Of a stretch of DNA of 64,000 nucleotides, positions 9,878 to 23,220 are shown in pieces. The translations under genes were made by a program, and so were the position numbers. The DNA comes from Liquidambar formosana. Its lineage: Eukaryota; Streptophyta; Magnoliopsida; Saxifragales; Altingiaceae. The notes below the pieces were generated by a model, which saw nothing but the letters and a program-made list of their open reading frames with translations, was not told the origin of the DNA and searched no databases. Position 1 is the first letter of the stretch. Each line of letters begins with the position of its first letter. The stretch is from assembly GCA_039720395.1 (NCBI GenBank), contig CM077833.1, positions 1,328,797-1,392,796 on the forward strand. The letters run 5' to 3'.

Positions 9878-12267
9878 CCTCGTTGAGCTAGACTATAATG
9901 ATTTTGCATATTTGTACACAACCTTAGATTAACCGTTTAAGAATGAGTATGTGCTACAAGATGCTTCCTATATTTTTTGTCAACTAGTGGATGATGTCAA
10001 ACAGTCTCTTCTGTACCATTGTGATAAATAAGAGTATGTTGACATAATCTATCTGTTGACATTGGTTGTGGGCATCTTGATACATATTCATTCTTGAATT
10101 GTCCATTTGGACAGTTTAGGAATGTATACTTGTCTACTACTGGGCTCATGTATATTTGATATTGTCATAAATGTTTCGGTACATGTCTTTATTGTTCTCT
10201 GAGTACAAGTTTAGATAGGAGCTACAGTTGTGCCTCCTATGTAAATTATGTACTTGGAGAACTGTAGGGAAATGCTGCCAAAATTTTTATGATCATATCT
10301 AATATATGTAGTTACCTTGTAGTTGATAGTATACAATTCTTAAATGGGATAGGACCACCAAACCCTATTGATGAGAACATTCCATTACATGCATATTGCA
10401 TTGTCGCCAATATATGATTTTCTTTGTTTTTACTTTATGTTTATGTGCTTTATTAACGTATGGGATTCTTTTTTCCTTTTTTCTCAGGGTTGCATTCGTA
10501 CTTGGGATATCTTTTGATTGCATTTGATCTACTTCGGGTGAGTTTATGTGCTACATTGATAAATGTTGATTTATTGCATATTCTTGATTAAGTTGCATGA
10601 GTACGAGGATAGTTTTTGTCAATGCTATGGTTCCCAATAGGGCATTAAGGTTTTCTTATGTTATGGTTTGTATTTATATTTTTCTATATTTGTTATTAAT
10701 TGTTAAACAATGAGGTCTTTTTACAATCATGGAATGATCAATACTTGGCTTGGACTTGTTGCGTTCGTTGGAATGTAGTAGTGTGGAGGATAGATGCTAA
10801 TGGAGACCCTCTTATATTTGGTTGTTCTTCTTTTCCTTTGCATCTTTGTCCTCTGTTTTCTCTATTGTGATTTATTTGAATGTTTATAATTGATCTAGTA
10901 CTTTATGATAACTTGCTGCAAATTGGAATAATGATTAACATGTATCAATTAATATAATATCAAAGTATAATCTATAATCAAAAGGAGCAACATAAAAAAT
11001 TAGTGAAAGCTATATAAACATAAGTTTCATATTGATATTTTATTACCTGCTGCCTTGTGTATCAACGTTATTTGTGTCAAGAGATTTTACTGTGTATGTG
11101 TTATCTTAAAAAGATTAGTGCTTTATAATCCTTTTAGTCTAGGCACCAATTTTCTCAATTGCCTATTATTCTAAATTTAAACTATAATATAGTGGTCATT
11201 CTTTATCATCAATCTCTATATATAATTGCTGACATTTGGAGATTAGTTTGAAAGAGAAAGATATGATTTTTGAATGGCAGTCTTGAATAACTACAGAAGT
11301 GGGGGGGTTAGGTCATGTATCTTGGATGCGTATTGGAGAAGGGAATTGAAGAGACCAAATGAAAAATAAATATAGAAGGGATGTTGGCACTTGGAATAAG
11401 GGTAGGAGAGTATTTGGGAGACGTAGGATTTGTGGGATTATCTTATTTATTTAAAGACATAATCAGTATTCCAATTATAAAAGGGTAGTATTTCCATTAA
11501 ATTTTTTACCTTAGAAGCAAGATTTGTGCACCTAAAATAACAATCCCGCTCTAGAACTGCGGTTCTGCGCTCCCAACTAAGATTCGTGAAAGAATAGAAA
11601 TTCTCCAAATAAAGAAGCGCGATCTCGAGTCAGATATGGAACCGTCCAAATGAGTGGGAGAAAAGGAAGAGCAGACTGCTGCAGAAGAAGAAGAAGGGGG
11701 GAGAAATCATCACCAATAGCAGCAGCAGCGTCGTCTCGAGGAAAGAATCGCCATCGCCATCGTCTTCTTCTTCTTCTCTTTTTAATTTATCTATATTTCC
11801 TTTTTTGTGTCAGTGGGAATATATATATATATATAGATAGATAGAAAAGTTGTCGTAGCCAAATTGTATAAATTCATATTGATTCAGAAAAGTTGTCCCT
11901 CCATAGCTATCTTTTACACTTTCCAAAATGCTCAAGTGATAATAGTTAAAAAGTAGTACAATTACTATGGTCTATCAGTGTACTTTCCAAAAAGTTGATG
12001 CTGAAAATGAGCCATCTGTTTATTGCACTTGGTTAAAGGCCAAAATGATTTAATAAAATAAATATGTCATTGGAAAGGAAAAGGATTGGATTACGTGTGG
12101 TGAAAAAAGAGACTTGGCTCTATTTTAATAGGATTAAAAAAAATAAACAGAAAGATTATTATAATTGTATAATTGTACAATACTTAGTGTTCTATCGTTT
12201 AGTTTCTACAAAATATTATATTAAAAATCTTATTAGATATTAAATTATTGTAATTATCTTGAGAATA

Positions 12268-12308
<41 letters not shown>

Positions 12309-12640
12309 CTTCTTACAAGCCTCAAACCTTTGACTTTTCTATATACGCTTGCTTCCCGCCCCGCCCTCGCTCCCGTTCCTGCCCCCGCTTCGTGCTTCTA
12401 AGTTTTTTACTAAGGTTATTTTACTTCATTTTTTTTTATAATAATGTTATTTTAGTAAATCAAAAGTTTTTCTTTTAAGAGACATTTAATAGTAGTATAG
12501 ATCATTTATCCATTAATGTACTATATTTTCTATCTAAAGGGCATTAAATTAGGTATATAATATTTTATATGTCGTTCTTCCAATATAGAGTGCACATTAC
12601 ACTAAATGGAAATCATCATGATTTTGTTACATTTTTTTTT
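9878..12640 (+). other. CACTA interior without recognisable gene
   Basis: AT-rich sequence with no ORF that resembles a protein. It contains a GAA/GCA-rich low-complexity patch (11650-11790) and a (CA)17 run (12271-12304). A splice-acceptor-like T run plus AACAG just before 12646 suggests that part of this stretch is leader intron of the transposase gene. Confidence 0.5.
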
Positions 12641-12678
12641 TTAACAGTGTTTAGTATTCACTAGTTGGATAACCTAAT

Positions 12679-15600
12679 ATGGACAAGAGATGGGTTAAAG
12701 AGTCTAGGGTCAGTCCTGAATTTGAAGTGGGGCTTGAACGATTCCTCGATTTTGCATTTGAGAGAGCGGCTTACAATGGAAGGATACTATGTCCATGTGA
12801 CAAATGTTGTAATATTGGGATGCTTCCTCGTGTCATAGTTCGGCAACATATATTACTATCTGGCTTTGATAAGGGGTACATGCATTGCACTTGGGGGTTG
12901 CATGGAGAAACGACAGATATGGAGAGTAGTAGTAATGGGGAAATGTCAGATGAAGACGATGAAGATGAGCCCGAGTGAGGTGATGATATGCATGGCATGT
13001 TGGAAGGGGTATTTGGGAATCCTAATATGGGAGGTGGGTTAGATGATTCTATAAGTGAGCCCAATGCTGAGGCTGCTAAATTTTACAAGTTGGTAGAAGA
13101 TGCCGATCGAGAATTGTACCCGGGGTGCAAGAAGTTCAACAAACTCTCATTCATTGTTCGATTGTTCCAAATAAAGTGTCTTTATGGATGGAGTGATGTA
13201 TCATTCAGCGTTTTGCTTGACTTATTGAAAGAAGCATTTCCTGAAGGTGAATCTTTGCCTAATTCGTTTTATCTGACAAAGAAGATAATTGGGGAACTAG
13301 GAATTGGGTATGAAAAGATTGATGCGTGTCCTAATGATTGCATGTTGTACTGGAAAGACGCTTCTGAACTGTCTCAATGCACCGTATGTCAAACTTCAAG
13401 GTGGAAAACCACTGATGATAATGTGACATCATCATCTAAGAAGAAAAGAAAAGTACCTGCAAAAATTCTGCGTCACTTTCCTATAAAGCCAAGGCTACAG
13501 AGGCTTTTCATGTCAAATAAAACAGCAGGTCTGATGAGGTGGCATGCAAAGGGTCGTAATAAAGATGGTGTGTTAAGGCATCCTGCTGATACAGAAGCTT
13601 GGGCTACTCTTGATAATCGATACTCGGATTTTGTAGAAGAGATTCGAAATGTCAGGCTTGGGTTATCGAGTGATGGTTTCAATCCTTTTGGTACAATGAG
13701 TAGTGTCCACAGCACGTGGCCCGTGGTGTTGATGCCTTATAACTTGCCACCGTGGTTGTGCATGAAGCAACCTTATTTTATGTTGTCGTTGCTTATTCCT
13801 GGTCCTAGTGCACCAGGGAACAACATTGATGTCTACTTGCAACCTTTAATAGATGAGTTGAAGGAGTTGTGGAATGTAGGCATACAGACATTTGATGCAT
13901 TCTACTAATCAGAATTTTACAATGCGCGGGCCCTATTATGGACAATTAGTGACTTTCCAGCATACGCTAATCTATCAGGTTGGAGCACTAAAGGAACATA
14001 TGCATGTCCTCATTGTAATACACAAACTTGGCACCAACACCTAAAACATAGCAAGAAGTCTTGTTACTTAGGGCATCGCCGATGGTTGGATTTAGACCAT
14101 AGATATCGTCGTGAGAGATCATCTTTCGATGGGACAACTGAAATGAGAGTTGCTCCTCCCTATTGTCTGGATCTGAGTTATTGCAACAGGTGCATGGAAT
14201 CAACATTACATTGGGGGGGGGAGAAGAAGAAAAAGAGCAGGTCTCGTACCATTAGGAAGCATGACGGTACTATAGTTTTGGGATGGAAGAAGGAGAGTAT
14301 TTTCTTCACATTACCTTATTGGGAGCACCTCCTGATACGCCATAACTTGGATGTGATGCATATTGAGAAAAACATATGTAACAGTTTAGTTGCGACACTC
14401 TTGGAAATTGAACCTCAAACAAAGGATGGCGAAAATGCACGTCTTGACCTAGCAGATATGGGCATTAGACCTCGACTACTTCCTTACATAGAAGGAGGCA
14501 AGAAACTATTTGCCTCCTGCATGCTACACAATGTCTCCAGCTGAGAAAGATATTTTTTGTGATGTATTGGCAAAGGTCAAAGTTCCAGATGCTTATGTAG
14601 CTAATATATCTCGTTGTGTGAACCGTGAAAAGCGCAAACTAGCTGGGTTGAAGAGTCATGACTTTCACATTTTAATGCAGCAATTACTACCAATAGCACT
14701 ACGACGGTCGTTGCCAAAGAATGTAATTAAAGTCTTGATTGAGTTGAGAAATTTCTTTAGGGAGTTATGCTCTAAAGTAAGTACAGCCAGTGATTTCAAT
14801 CGATTAGAATCTCAAATTGCTTTGACTTTGTGTCAAATGGAGAAGATGTTCCCCCCTGCGTTCTTTGATGTTATGGTGCATTTGGCTGTCCATTTGGCCG
14901 GCGAGGCTAAAATTGCTGGCCCTGTACATTACCGTTGGATGTACCCAGTGGAGAGGTGTGTTCAATCTTCTCTTTTTCATGTTCTTTCTCATCGAAATAA
15001 TAATAATAGTTATATCCTTGTAATAGTATTTGGATATTACACGTGTTACCGTTCTCTGTAGGTACTTAAAGACATTAAAGTGCATATGTGCGAAATAGAA
15101 GTTGTCCTGAGGGTTCAATAGCGGAGGGCTATGTGGCGGAAGAATGCCTGACTTTTTGCTCAAGGTATTTGCATGATGTGGAATCAAATTTGAATCGTGT
15201 ACCTAGGAATACAGATGATCGAGGAATTGGATCATATGAAGGGTTGTCCATTTTCTCAAGGCCAGGTCGGCCTATAGGAAGTGAGGAATTTGTACCAATG
15301 TCATCTGATGTGTTAGCACACATGCATTCTTATGTGCTCTTTAATTGCCCAGAAGTGGCCCCATACATCGAGTAAGACACTAAACAAACTATGAATACAA
15401 ATTGTTCATCCAAATCTTATATAATACTCTTGGTTGGGTTGATTTCAACATGTTTTGGAATGCAGACAACACTTTCAAATAGTGGCTTCTACAAATCCTA
15501 ACATGACACAATCGGATTTAAAAAGAATGCACAAAGAAGATTTCCCCAAGTGGTTCAAAGACAATGTATGCATATTTTGTTAGCCTTTTATTACCATTTT

Positions 15601-16395
15601 CATTATGTGCTACTATACACTGAATAAGTTTCATAATGCTTGTGGTGATCTAACATAGTTCATAAATCTTATGTATAGATTGATCAATTACATCCTGAAG
15701 GTTCAGAGGCTGTAATTACAGACCTAATATGGCTAGCTAGGGGTCCGGACAGTTTAGCAGTTAGATGTAAGCGATTTGCCATCAATGGGTTTAGGTTTCA
15801 GACGAAGGATGTTGATACGGAGAAGAAGACGCAAAATAGTGGAGTCGTAGTAACTGCAAGAACAACAAACAATGAAGCAGTAACTTACTATGGTTCCCTT
15901 ACTGACATAATTGAATTGGATTACTATGGGTTGAGGAAGGTGGTTTTATTTAATTGTGAATGGGCTGCGGATCGTGGTGTTAGGAAAGATGAGTATGGGT
16001 TCACGCTCGTGAATTTGAAACGCCAATTAATCACTGAAGAACCTTATGTGTTGGCTTCACAAGCGTTGCAAGTTTTTTATGTGAAAAACAAAGTTGACAA
16101 AGCATGGAAAGTGGCTATAAAGATAGTGCCTAGGGATTATTTTAACATGGGTGGGGAGGTTCCTGCAGATGATGGAGATACATATGTGGATGGCAACCTA
16201 GAGATTGCTCCACAATTGGATGTTAGCGGAATCGATGCTGACAATGTGAATGAAGTTAGGGATGATGTGCCTGCGATACCTGTTAACGTTCTGGTAAATG
16301 CAACTATGACACTTCAACAACAAATCGGTGAGGCAATTGGAGAAGATTCTGACTTGGACGATGGGGATGATGATATTATGTCTGATGATGCATGA
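12679..16395 (+). pseudogene. TNPD-like CACTA transposase, broken
   Basis: The large catalytic transposase of the CACTA element. Domains in order: transposase-associated N-terminus from the ATG at 12679 (MDKRWV, CPCDKCCN); tnp2/transposase_21 core about 13080-14470 (NDCMLYWK, PWLCMKQPYFMLSLLIPGP, DFPAYANLSGWSTKG, HNLDVMHIEKN); DUF4218-like part 14510-14955 (CYTMSPAEK, LKSHDFHILMQQLLP, RWMYPVER); DUF4216-like end 15680-16395 (YYGLRKVVLFNCEW). Inferred introns are 14956-15061, one after YIE at about 15373, and one near 15567-15679. Four lesions: in-frame TGA at 12976, in-frame TAA at 13906, a 1-base loss in a T run near 14508, and a frame change near 15084. Restoring-type frames on either side match the family, so decay or assembly error is recent. 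Confidence 0.92.
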
Positions 16396-16695
16396 TAGTG
16401 TTGTTTCTTTGGCTTCTTTTTGGTTACAGTGGGTTATCGAGTTTGTGGGAGCTCTTTTGTTTGTATTTGTAACTGTTAGTGTTTGATTTTCTAGGTTGCT
16501 TTTCTCATTTCTTCTTTCTTAGGGTTGGACATCTAGTCCCTTTTTGTAATCCTTTTATCTATTTAATAAAATCTTTTTTGTTGGTTAACAAAAATATTTC
16601 TCTAATATTTTGTTGCTATTAAAATGTACACGTGAATACTATGCGATCTTATTTCATTGTCATTAAAATGTATACTTCAATTCAATGCAGGTCTC

Positions 16696-18335
16696 ATGGC
16701 ACCAAGGACTAAAAGGTCGGAACAATCACATGTTGCTGGAGAAGGCACTAGCATAACTGGTAAGGTCATACTACATCTCATGTGGCTGCATGACATTAAA
16801 TAAAGGTTTTCTAACATGGGTTTTTGTTTTAATTTGTCTTGTTTCTAAAGGTATAAGGAAGGTCCGTGGCATTAATAGGTCTCGTCGTCTTAGGATGCAA
16901 AAGACCAAAGTTTTCATTGATGTGAATGAGCTGAGTCAGCCGATAGGGGATGAGTCCACATTGCTCGGCCGACATATCGGGATTCTAGCTAGGATCGGAT
17001 CAATAGCACCATTCTCATACACGGATTGGAGGCATGTACCGGTGGGCATGAAGGACAAAATGTTTCAACTTGTGTTGGTAAGAATATATGCTTCACGAGT
17101 GCATTGGGATACACACTCTAATCAACAGTTTATTGATTTTGATTTAACCCATTATAATTTAATTTTACATAAATGTGCAATACATGTATCATAGGAGCGA
17201 TTTGACATTCCCCATGATGGTGCTCGGGAATGGGTTTTAGATAAGTACAATGAATGCTAGAGAGGATGGAAGCATATGTTGAAACAAACATGTTATGATC
17301 CAGAAGATTCTTTGGAGGAGAATCTGAAGGTACCTTCAGATGAAGGTTTGATAGCTGAGCAATGGGTGAAGCTGGTCACGCATTGGGAGAATCCAAAGAC
17401 GGTGGTATAAAATATACTAAATGAGAATTATATAATAAACATGAGTATTGCATTGTAAAGCTTACCTTATATTTCATAATAATATGATCTCATAAACAGG
17501 AGATGAGTAGAACAAATGCTAGAAATCGTTCAAAGCATACAATGCATCACACCGCAGGCAGTCGTAGCTTTGCAAATGTTGCCCAAAAAGATGTAAAAAT
17601 CATAACCCATTATTTACATTAGTTTTTGGATATTTTTAACATAATGTTTGACATGATATATAAGAAATTTAATTATTTTCCTTTGGATGGCAGAAGGAAG
17701 AGACAGGTGAATATCCTGATAGTATCAGAATGTTCAAAATCACCCATACTCATAAAGATAATACCATTGATCTCCTAGCTGAGGAGGCAGTGGTATATTT
17801 ATCGAAACTTAATTAAGTACCTTATGTACCTAACAAGCATTGAATTTAAATTCTTATTAGATTATTTACATAATTTACATTATCATACATGTCCTATAAT
17901 TTGCAGAACACGATGGAGAGTATTGCTTTAAATCAGCCAGAGGGGACTCAACCAGCTGAAGCTCGGAAGCTAGCATTCACACAAGTAGTTGGGGAAGATG
18001 GGCATGGAAGAAGAAAAGGAGTTGGGTGTGGGGTGAAGCCAATTGGAAAACGAGTTGCGAAAGCAACTGCTATTGCGATGCAAGAAGTTGAAAAGTACAA
18101 GAAATTGCATGAGGAGGAGGTGGCAAGAAGAGAAGCATCTGATTTGGAGCTGGCTGCAATGAAAGCAAGGGTGGATGACATCTACAAATGTTTGAATTCA
18201 TACAATAAACATGTAGATAGCATTGATAATGGAATAGCAGGGATCTTGGACGCTGACACGTCATCTCAATGGCGTTTTCCTGTCCAAGCTCTTGATTCTG
18301 ATGAAACACAGCCACCTAGTCAGACTCAGGGTTGA
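16696..18335 (+). pseudogene. TNPA-like CACTA protein (plant transposase_24 type), one stop
   Basis: Second gene of the CACTA element, related to the DNA-binding TNPA/TNP1 proteins. Exons inferred from splice sites: 16696-16759, 16851-17077, 17195 to about 17401, 17500-17592, 17694-17792 and 17907-18335. Family landmarks include VFIDVNELSQPIG, FDIPHDG, EEQW-like AEQWVKLVTHWENP, TGEYPDSIRMFKITHTHKD, and a charged coiled-coil-like C-terminus (AMQEVEKYKKLHEEEVARRE). The only interruption seen is TAG at about 17258 in NEC-stop-RGWK, a place where Trp is expected. It lies 300 bp after the TNPD-like gene, the usual En/Spm order. Confidence 0.85.
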
Positions 18336-19274
18336 CTACACCTAGTCAGCCACCTAGTCTGTTTTTTGGATACTTTTTGTTTGTGAACAATTATATGTAT
18401 GTACTTATATCCTGACCTTTATTAGGACATTTTGTAGTTATGCTATACGTATTTTTTTGGCTACATTTTGCTACATCCGGGGTGTATACTGTTATGACAA
18501 GGTAAATTAGTGCTTTTACATTTATTTGGCAATTTGTGTTGGTGTTCTTCAACTATAGTAATCTAATTAAGTTCACTTTTCCTTTTATTTGTGTTTACAG
18601 TTGGAGAATATATATGATTTTTGGTAATCGAAACTTGGTTGCATGCCCCTGCATTTTGGAGAAGATTAAGTTAAGGGCTAAGTAAGCACTGTGTGGTCCT
18701 TTCTTTTTCATTATTTCTATGTAGGCTTACAAGGAGTCTCTCCTATGTAGTTAATAGAACTCTTATTTTTGCTTGTTTATGTTTTAATCCAAATGATGCT
18801 AAACCTAAGCCATGAATCTTTGTAAGAACATTTTTTTTAATCCTTTTTATGTAGTTCCAGTATCTATTCTGGCATATTTTTAGCATATGTTCTTCATAAT
18901 TATGTGTAGTTTATTGTTATATGTTCAAGGGCCTGTCATCTATTAAATACCTTGCAATTTAGTAAACGAGAAGATGAGAAAATTTATATTTTTGAATCTT
19001 ATGCTTCAAATTTGGTTTGGTTTTACAGATATGAAAAAGTCACCTTAACTAAGCTGAATGGTTGTATACTTGTATTAGGCTAAGTTCAGGAGAATATTTT
19101 GTTTTCTCAGGTACATTTGCTTGCCATCATTTCTGCACTTGTTCATTGATCTTAGTGTATTTATCAATTGGGTTTTTCTTACATAAATAGTTTAGGTGCT
19201 TTTCAATATATCAACTTACCTGAAACTCTCCATTGCCATTCAAAGTGCAAATTGACTTTGATTGACTCTCTCAG

Positions 19275-19807
19275 GTTGGCCGTTGTAGCAATGGCTGGAC
19301 TTGTAGCAGAAGGTCTAAAATATGAAACAGTGGTTGGTCAATCTGCTGATCTTTTCACTCCAGGTTTGTAATTACCTCTAGGCTCCTGCCCATTTTCAAG
19401 CTTTCTACAGATCTGTGATGACATATATCTTAAATTATTACCTATTATGTTCGCTGCAGAGGTTTATAAATTGGAGCAAGCCACAAATTAGCAAAGCTCA
19501 GCAACAAAATCTTACTACATGGGCTGTAAGTTGCTCAACCATTCCATAATATGGACATGCATGGGGATCCTTTTTACTAGCCTTTTTAGCATAAACTTAA
19601 TCTGGATTTTCTCTAGTTTCTTCCGCAATATTTGGAATTTTATTAGAAAACAACTGAATGCTGATGGTCTGGGGAAAATTAATGCAGGTTTTGTTTGCTA
19701 GATCCCTCTTAAAGAATAACAAGGTCATTCATGAAGCCCTAATGACAGCAATGTCGAACAAGGCTACAATATTGGAGTGTATTGAAGCGATTGAAAAAGC
19801 TGCATAG
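19275..19807 (+). pseudogene. Captured 3' end of an unidentified plant gene
   Basis: Three exon-like blocks with good splice sites: 19275-19363 (VVAMAGLVAEGLKYETVVGQ), 19460-19525 (INWSKPQISKAQQQNLTTWA) and 19688-19807 (LLKNNKVIHEALMTAMSNKA, ending EAIEKAA and a stop). The last two join in phase; the first joins out of phase, so a small deletion is likely at its end. It looks like the C-terminus of a conserved plant protein of unknown function, possibly a chloroplast-associated type, but I cannot name it with confidence. Introns are retained, so it was captured as DNA and not through mRNA. It is unrelated to CACTA proteins. Confidence 0.65.
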
Positions 19808-20720
19808 TTTTACAATCAGATTTCACAACTACACTCCTATCATTGTTAATTGGCAAGTGCAGAAAATTCCATGACTGATTAGTACCTTGTCCTGCCAGCC
19901 CAAAAATAATCTGTAAGCAATTCTATTTTTTTCCAACCTTTTTTGTTGTTAGACTATTTTTTCCAACTTATTTCCCAACCTTTTATTTTGTATTTAACTT
20001 GGCAATTACATGGAGTCACCATGTGCTGACATCACGACATTAGATTAGGAAGAAAAAAAAAAACAGAGTTAGAGAAAAAAATTTGTAGAGCATAAGTTGC
20101 TGGTTGGAGAAGTATCGTGGCAAAGATTTATTGACTATGAAGATGATTTGGGCCGGATAAGTTTCCAAAAAACGAATTAATTTTCCAACAAAGAGACAAT
20201 GAAAACTCTTTAGCGAGGGAGGGTTATGTGAATGCTTCTTCACTTGGGTTTTATCTTTCCTTTTTGTGTTGCATTTTTTTCCTCTCATTTTTCCCCATGT
20301 CAATCCTTCCCCCCCTCTTTGTTTTTGTGGGTATGATTATTAAGTATGGACAGATCCATCATTTAAGTATGGACGGAAATTGGTGTCTGACCAAGTCCTC
20401 AAGCTAAAGCAACTTACTGTCCTTACACTGGCTGAGAGAAGCAAGGTATTTTTACCAACACTCTGATTTTTATTTGCTTTGAATATGTTCATTTACCTGC
20501 TCGTTTGAGGGAAAGTGGTCACTGCATTGTCTTCTAATTTTTATGTATGGTGTAGAATAGACATCTGAAGTTTGTCATTTTCAAAACTTAATGACTTGGG
20601 TTTTTTATTTTTAAAATAAAGGATCATTTTCTCAATGTAATTAGGGTGGTGATTTGAATAAGAGATGTGTTAAGATTTGGGCGACTTCAGTTGAGCCACT
20701 TTATATGGGAAGATCCAGAT

Positions 20721-21206
20721 CAAGACTGTTGTTGTTGATTTCACTGGCGATCTCTCTGAGGGTATACGGAAGATTCGGGAAGCTATTGAAGGGCTGGATG
20801 TTGGGGTTTTGATTAACAATGTGGGGATTTCGTACCCGTATGCGAGGTTTTTCCATGAGGTGGATGACGAGCTGTTGAACAATTTGATAAAAGTCAATGT
20901 TGAAGGCACTTCAAAGGTTACTCAGGCTGTTCTGCCTGGGATGCTCAAGAGGAAGAAAGGCGCCATAGTCAATATTGGCTCCAGCGTCGCCAATGTGATC
21001 CCCTCAGATCCTCTCTATGTTGTTTATGCTGGCACAAAAGGGTGAGTGATTTTACTTGCGGGTTTGTTATGTATGACTAGAGATATAATATTATAGTTTA
21101 TGTGTTGATGGGTGTTTTTATTGGGATTGTTTTCAGGTATATCGATCAATTCTTGAGGTGCCTCTATGTGGAATACAAGAATAGTGGCATTAATGTGCAG
21201 TGTCAG
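20721..21206 (+). pseudogene. Captured fragment of a very-long-chain 3-ketoacyl-CoA reductase gene
   Basis: Two exons, about 20721-21041 and 21137-21206, joined in phase across a GT/AG intron. They encode the middle of a KCR1-like short-chain dehydrogenase, which in plants reduces 3-ketoacyl-CoA in the ER fatty-acid elongase. Visible landmarks are [28 protein letters not shown], the catalytic-Ser stretch [11 protein letters not shown], and the YxxxK motif in VYAGTKG followed by YIDQF and [13 protein letters not shown]. The N-terminal membrane segment and the TGxxxGIG cofactor loop are absent, as is the C-terminal third. It cannot be an active enzyme. Same strand as the transposase genes. Confidence 0.9.
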
Positions 21207-23220
21207 GTATATTATCCTGTCTATACCTCAGCTCAGTTTTAATCCCTTTAGTTTTGTATTCTTGATTGATTTGATTGCTTCTTGTATGATGAGGGAATTC
21301 AATATTCTTTGTGAAGCATCTATAAGTCCTCTTACTTGCGTATAAGAAGACTTCAAGGATGTAAATGCAAATTTAGATTAGTTCAGTTTGTTGAATGCTT
21401 TAGTTATCTTTGTATCTCAATTGGATTCTCGTTGCTTTTGTTGTGGGGAAATTGCAATGAAAAGAATGCTTTGTGGTTTACTCCTTTTGGTGGTTGCATA
21501 GTTTATTTGTTTGCTGAGCATGAAAGTGGAAGCAAATAATATTGCACTAGGAAAATTTTGAACCATGAATTGTGACCTCCATTTCTCTGCTTGTCAATAG
21601 GCATTTATGCTCATCAATGAGGGCATCATAGAAACAGGTGTTCCTTCATAGCAGAATAAATAAAATAAAAACACATTTGTTAAGAAGGAAAACCTTCCCA
21701 TCTGATTGTTTTACTTGTCAGTGGGCTCCTTAATATGCCCATGGTTGATCATCAAAAGAATATGTTAACCAGTTAATGAAAGTGATTTAATAGAACTCTG
21801 GATCCTATGGTAAAGGCAATTGACCAATATTGGTGAATAATTTACATCAAACGTGGTACATTCCTTCGTGCAATGAGGACTCAAGTTATTCAAAACTTTA
21901 TTTTTCTTGTTAGATTTATTGGGTACAGTTTATTCTTCCTTCTTTACATTTCAACTGAGTATTTCATCTAGTAAACTGGGAGTATTAATTGTATAGTGTA
22001 GATATGGATGGACCTTTTGAGAAAGACAAAAAGGGGAAAGAAGGGGGGGGGGGGCGGTGTTAATCATTGGTTCTCTTTCTTAGTAGCATAGCTAATGTTA
22101 TTGGCTTAGTAACCTTCATCAAAAAAATAAAATAAAATTTGTTATTGGTTAAGTGACATTTTTACTTCATTTTTCTTATTTTCTGTACATAAATGAGCTG
22201 ATGTAGATATAAACTATTGACAAGGTGATTTATTGTATGAAACCACTGATATCACAATGAACTTTATATTTATTGGTTTACAGTTTAATTGAAATGTAAG
22301 GTAAAGGCCCTATCAATTAATCACAATTACAAATCCTTAACAGCCTGTAAGCCCATGTGTAGAATTGTAGATGATAATTTGTGTCTTTAGATCATAGATT
22401 TCAGATATTAACTTTAGCATTATTGAATTTTAGATAGTTCCATGCCTATTTCTCACCCTCCAAAACCCAAGATCAATCTTGAACCTTTTTTTTTTTGGTT
22501 GGGTGGGGGGGGGGGTGTGGTGGGAAATTTAGCAAACAATATGAGCACATAGCAATTCATGTAGCCAATCCAAATAGTGGGGGATAAGGCTTAGTTGATT
22601 TTCAAATTCACCAGTACCTCATTTTCGGTGAATTACCTTGCCCCTTATTCCTGTGATTACCTCCCACTCTTGGCATCTAAAGGTGCGTTTGTTTAATGAA
22701 AGAAAATGAATTTTTATTTTTATTTTTTATATGGTGATTTTTATTTTGCTTCTCCAATTTCATTCTATAGTATTTCACATTATCTTTGTAACGACACAAT
22801 ATTTGGGATGACCACATTGTTTGAGTCTTACACTGCTTAATTTGATTAATGGCAGGTTATGTACATGGAGTCTTTGGAGGTAGCATTTGGGATGTAGCAG
22901 CGACAACAAATTAGAGGTTGCATTTGGGATGCAAATGAATGGTTCAAATTTTAGGGAATATATGTATATTTTTTTGGAGACAAATGAATGCCACAAGTTT
23001 AGTATCCAATGTTGCCTTTGGGGGCTATGATTGCTACATATGTACTTATGTGGACATAAGTTTGATATACTAATTGGATGCTTTAGTATTGATGTTGTTA
23101 TATCTTATTGGTGAATGGTTTGGATGAATGTCCTTCTAGGAAAGTAATTTAAAAAATGTAAATTGGTTTGATATGTAATAGGCAAATTGGATTTACCTAG
23201 GAAAAAAAAAAAAAAAAATT
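21207..23220 (+). other. CACTA interior after the captured fragments, nothing recognised
   Basis: AT-rich, with two long G runs (near 22044 and 22505). The first part probably continues an intron of the captured reductase gene. No further exon could be identified. Confidence 0.5.

Noticed and set aside
11650..11844. Arg/Ala-rich ORF in the CACTA interior
   Set aside because: Produced by AGA/GCA/CTT low-complexity sequence; no homologue pattern and no link to the transposase exons.
13473..13715. Other-strand ORFs across the transposase region
   Set aside because: They are shadows of the + strand TNPD-like reading frame, which matches the family over its full length.
20809..21045. Functional short-chain dehydrogenase gene
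   Set aside because: Only two internal exons are present; the cofactor loop and both ends are missing, and it lies inside a CACTA transposon.
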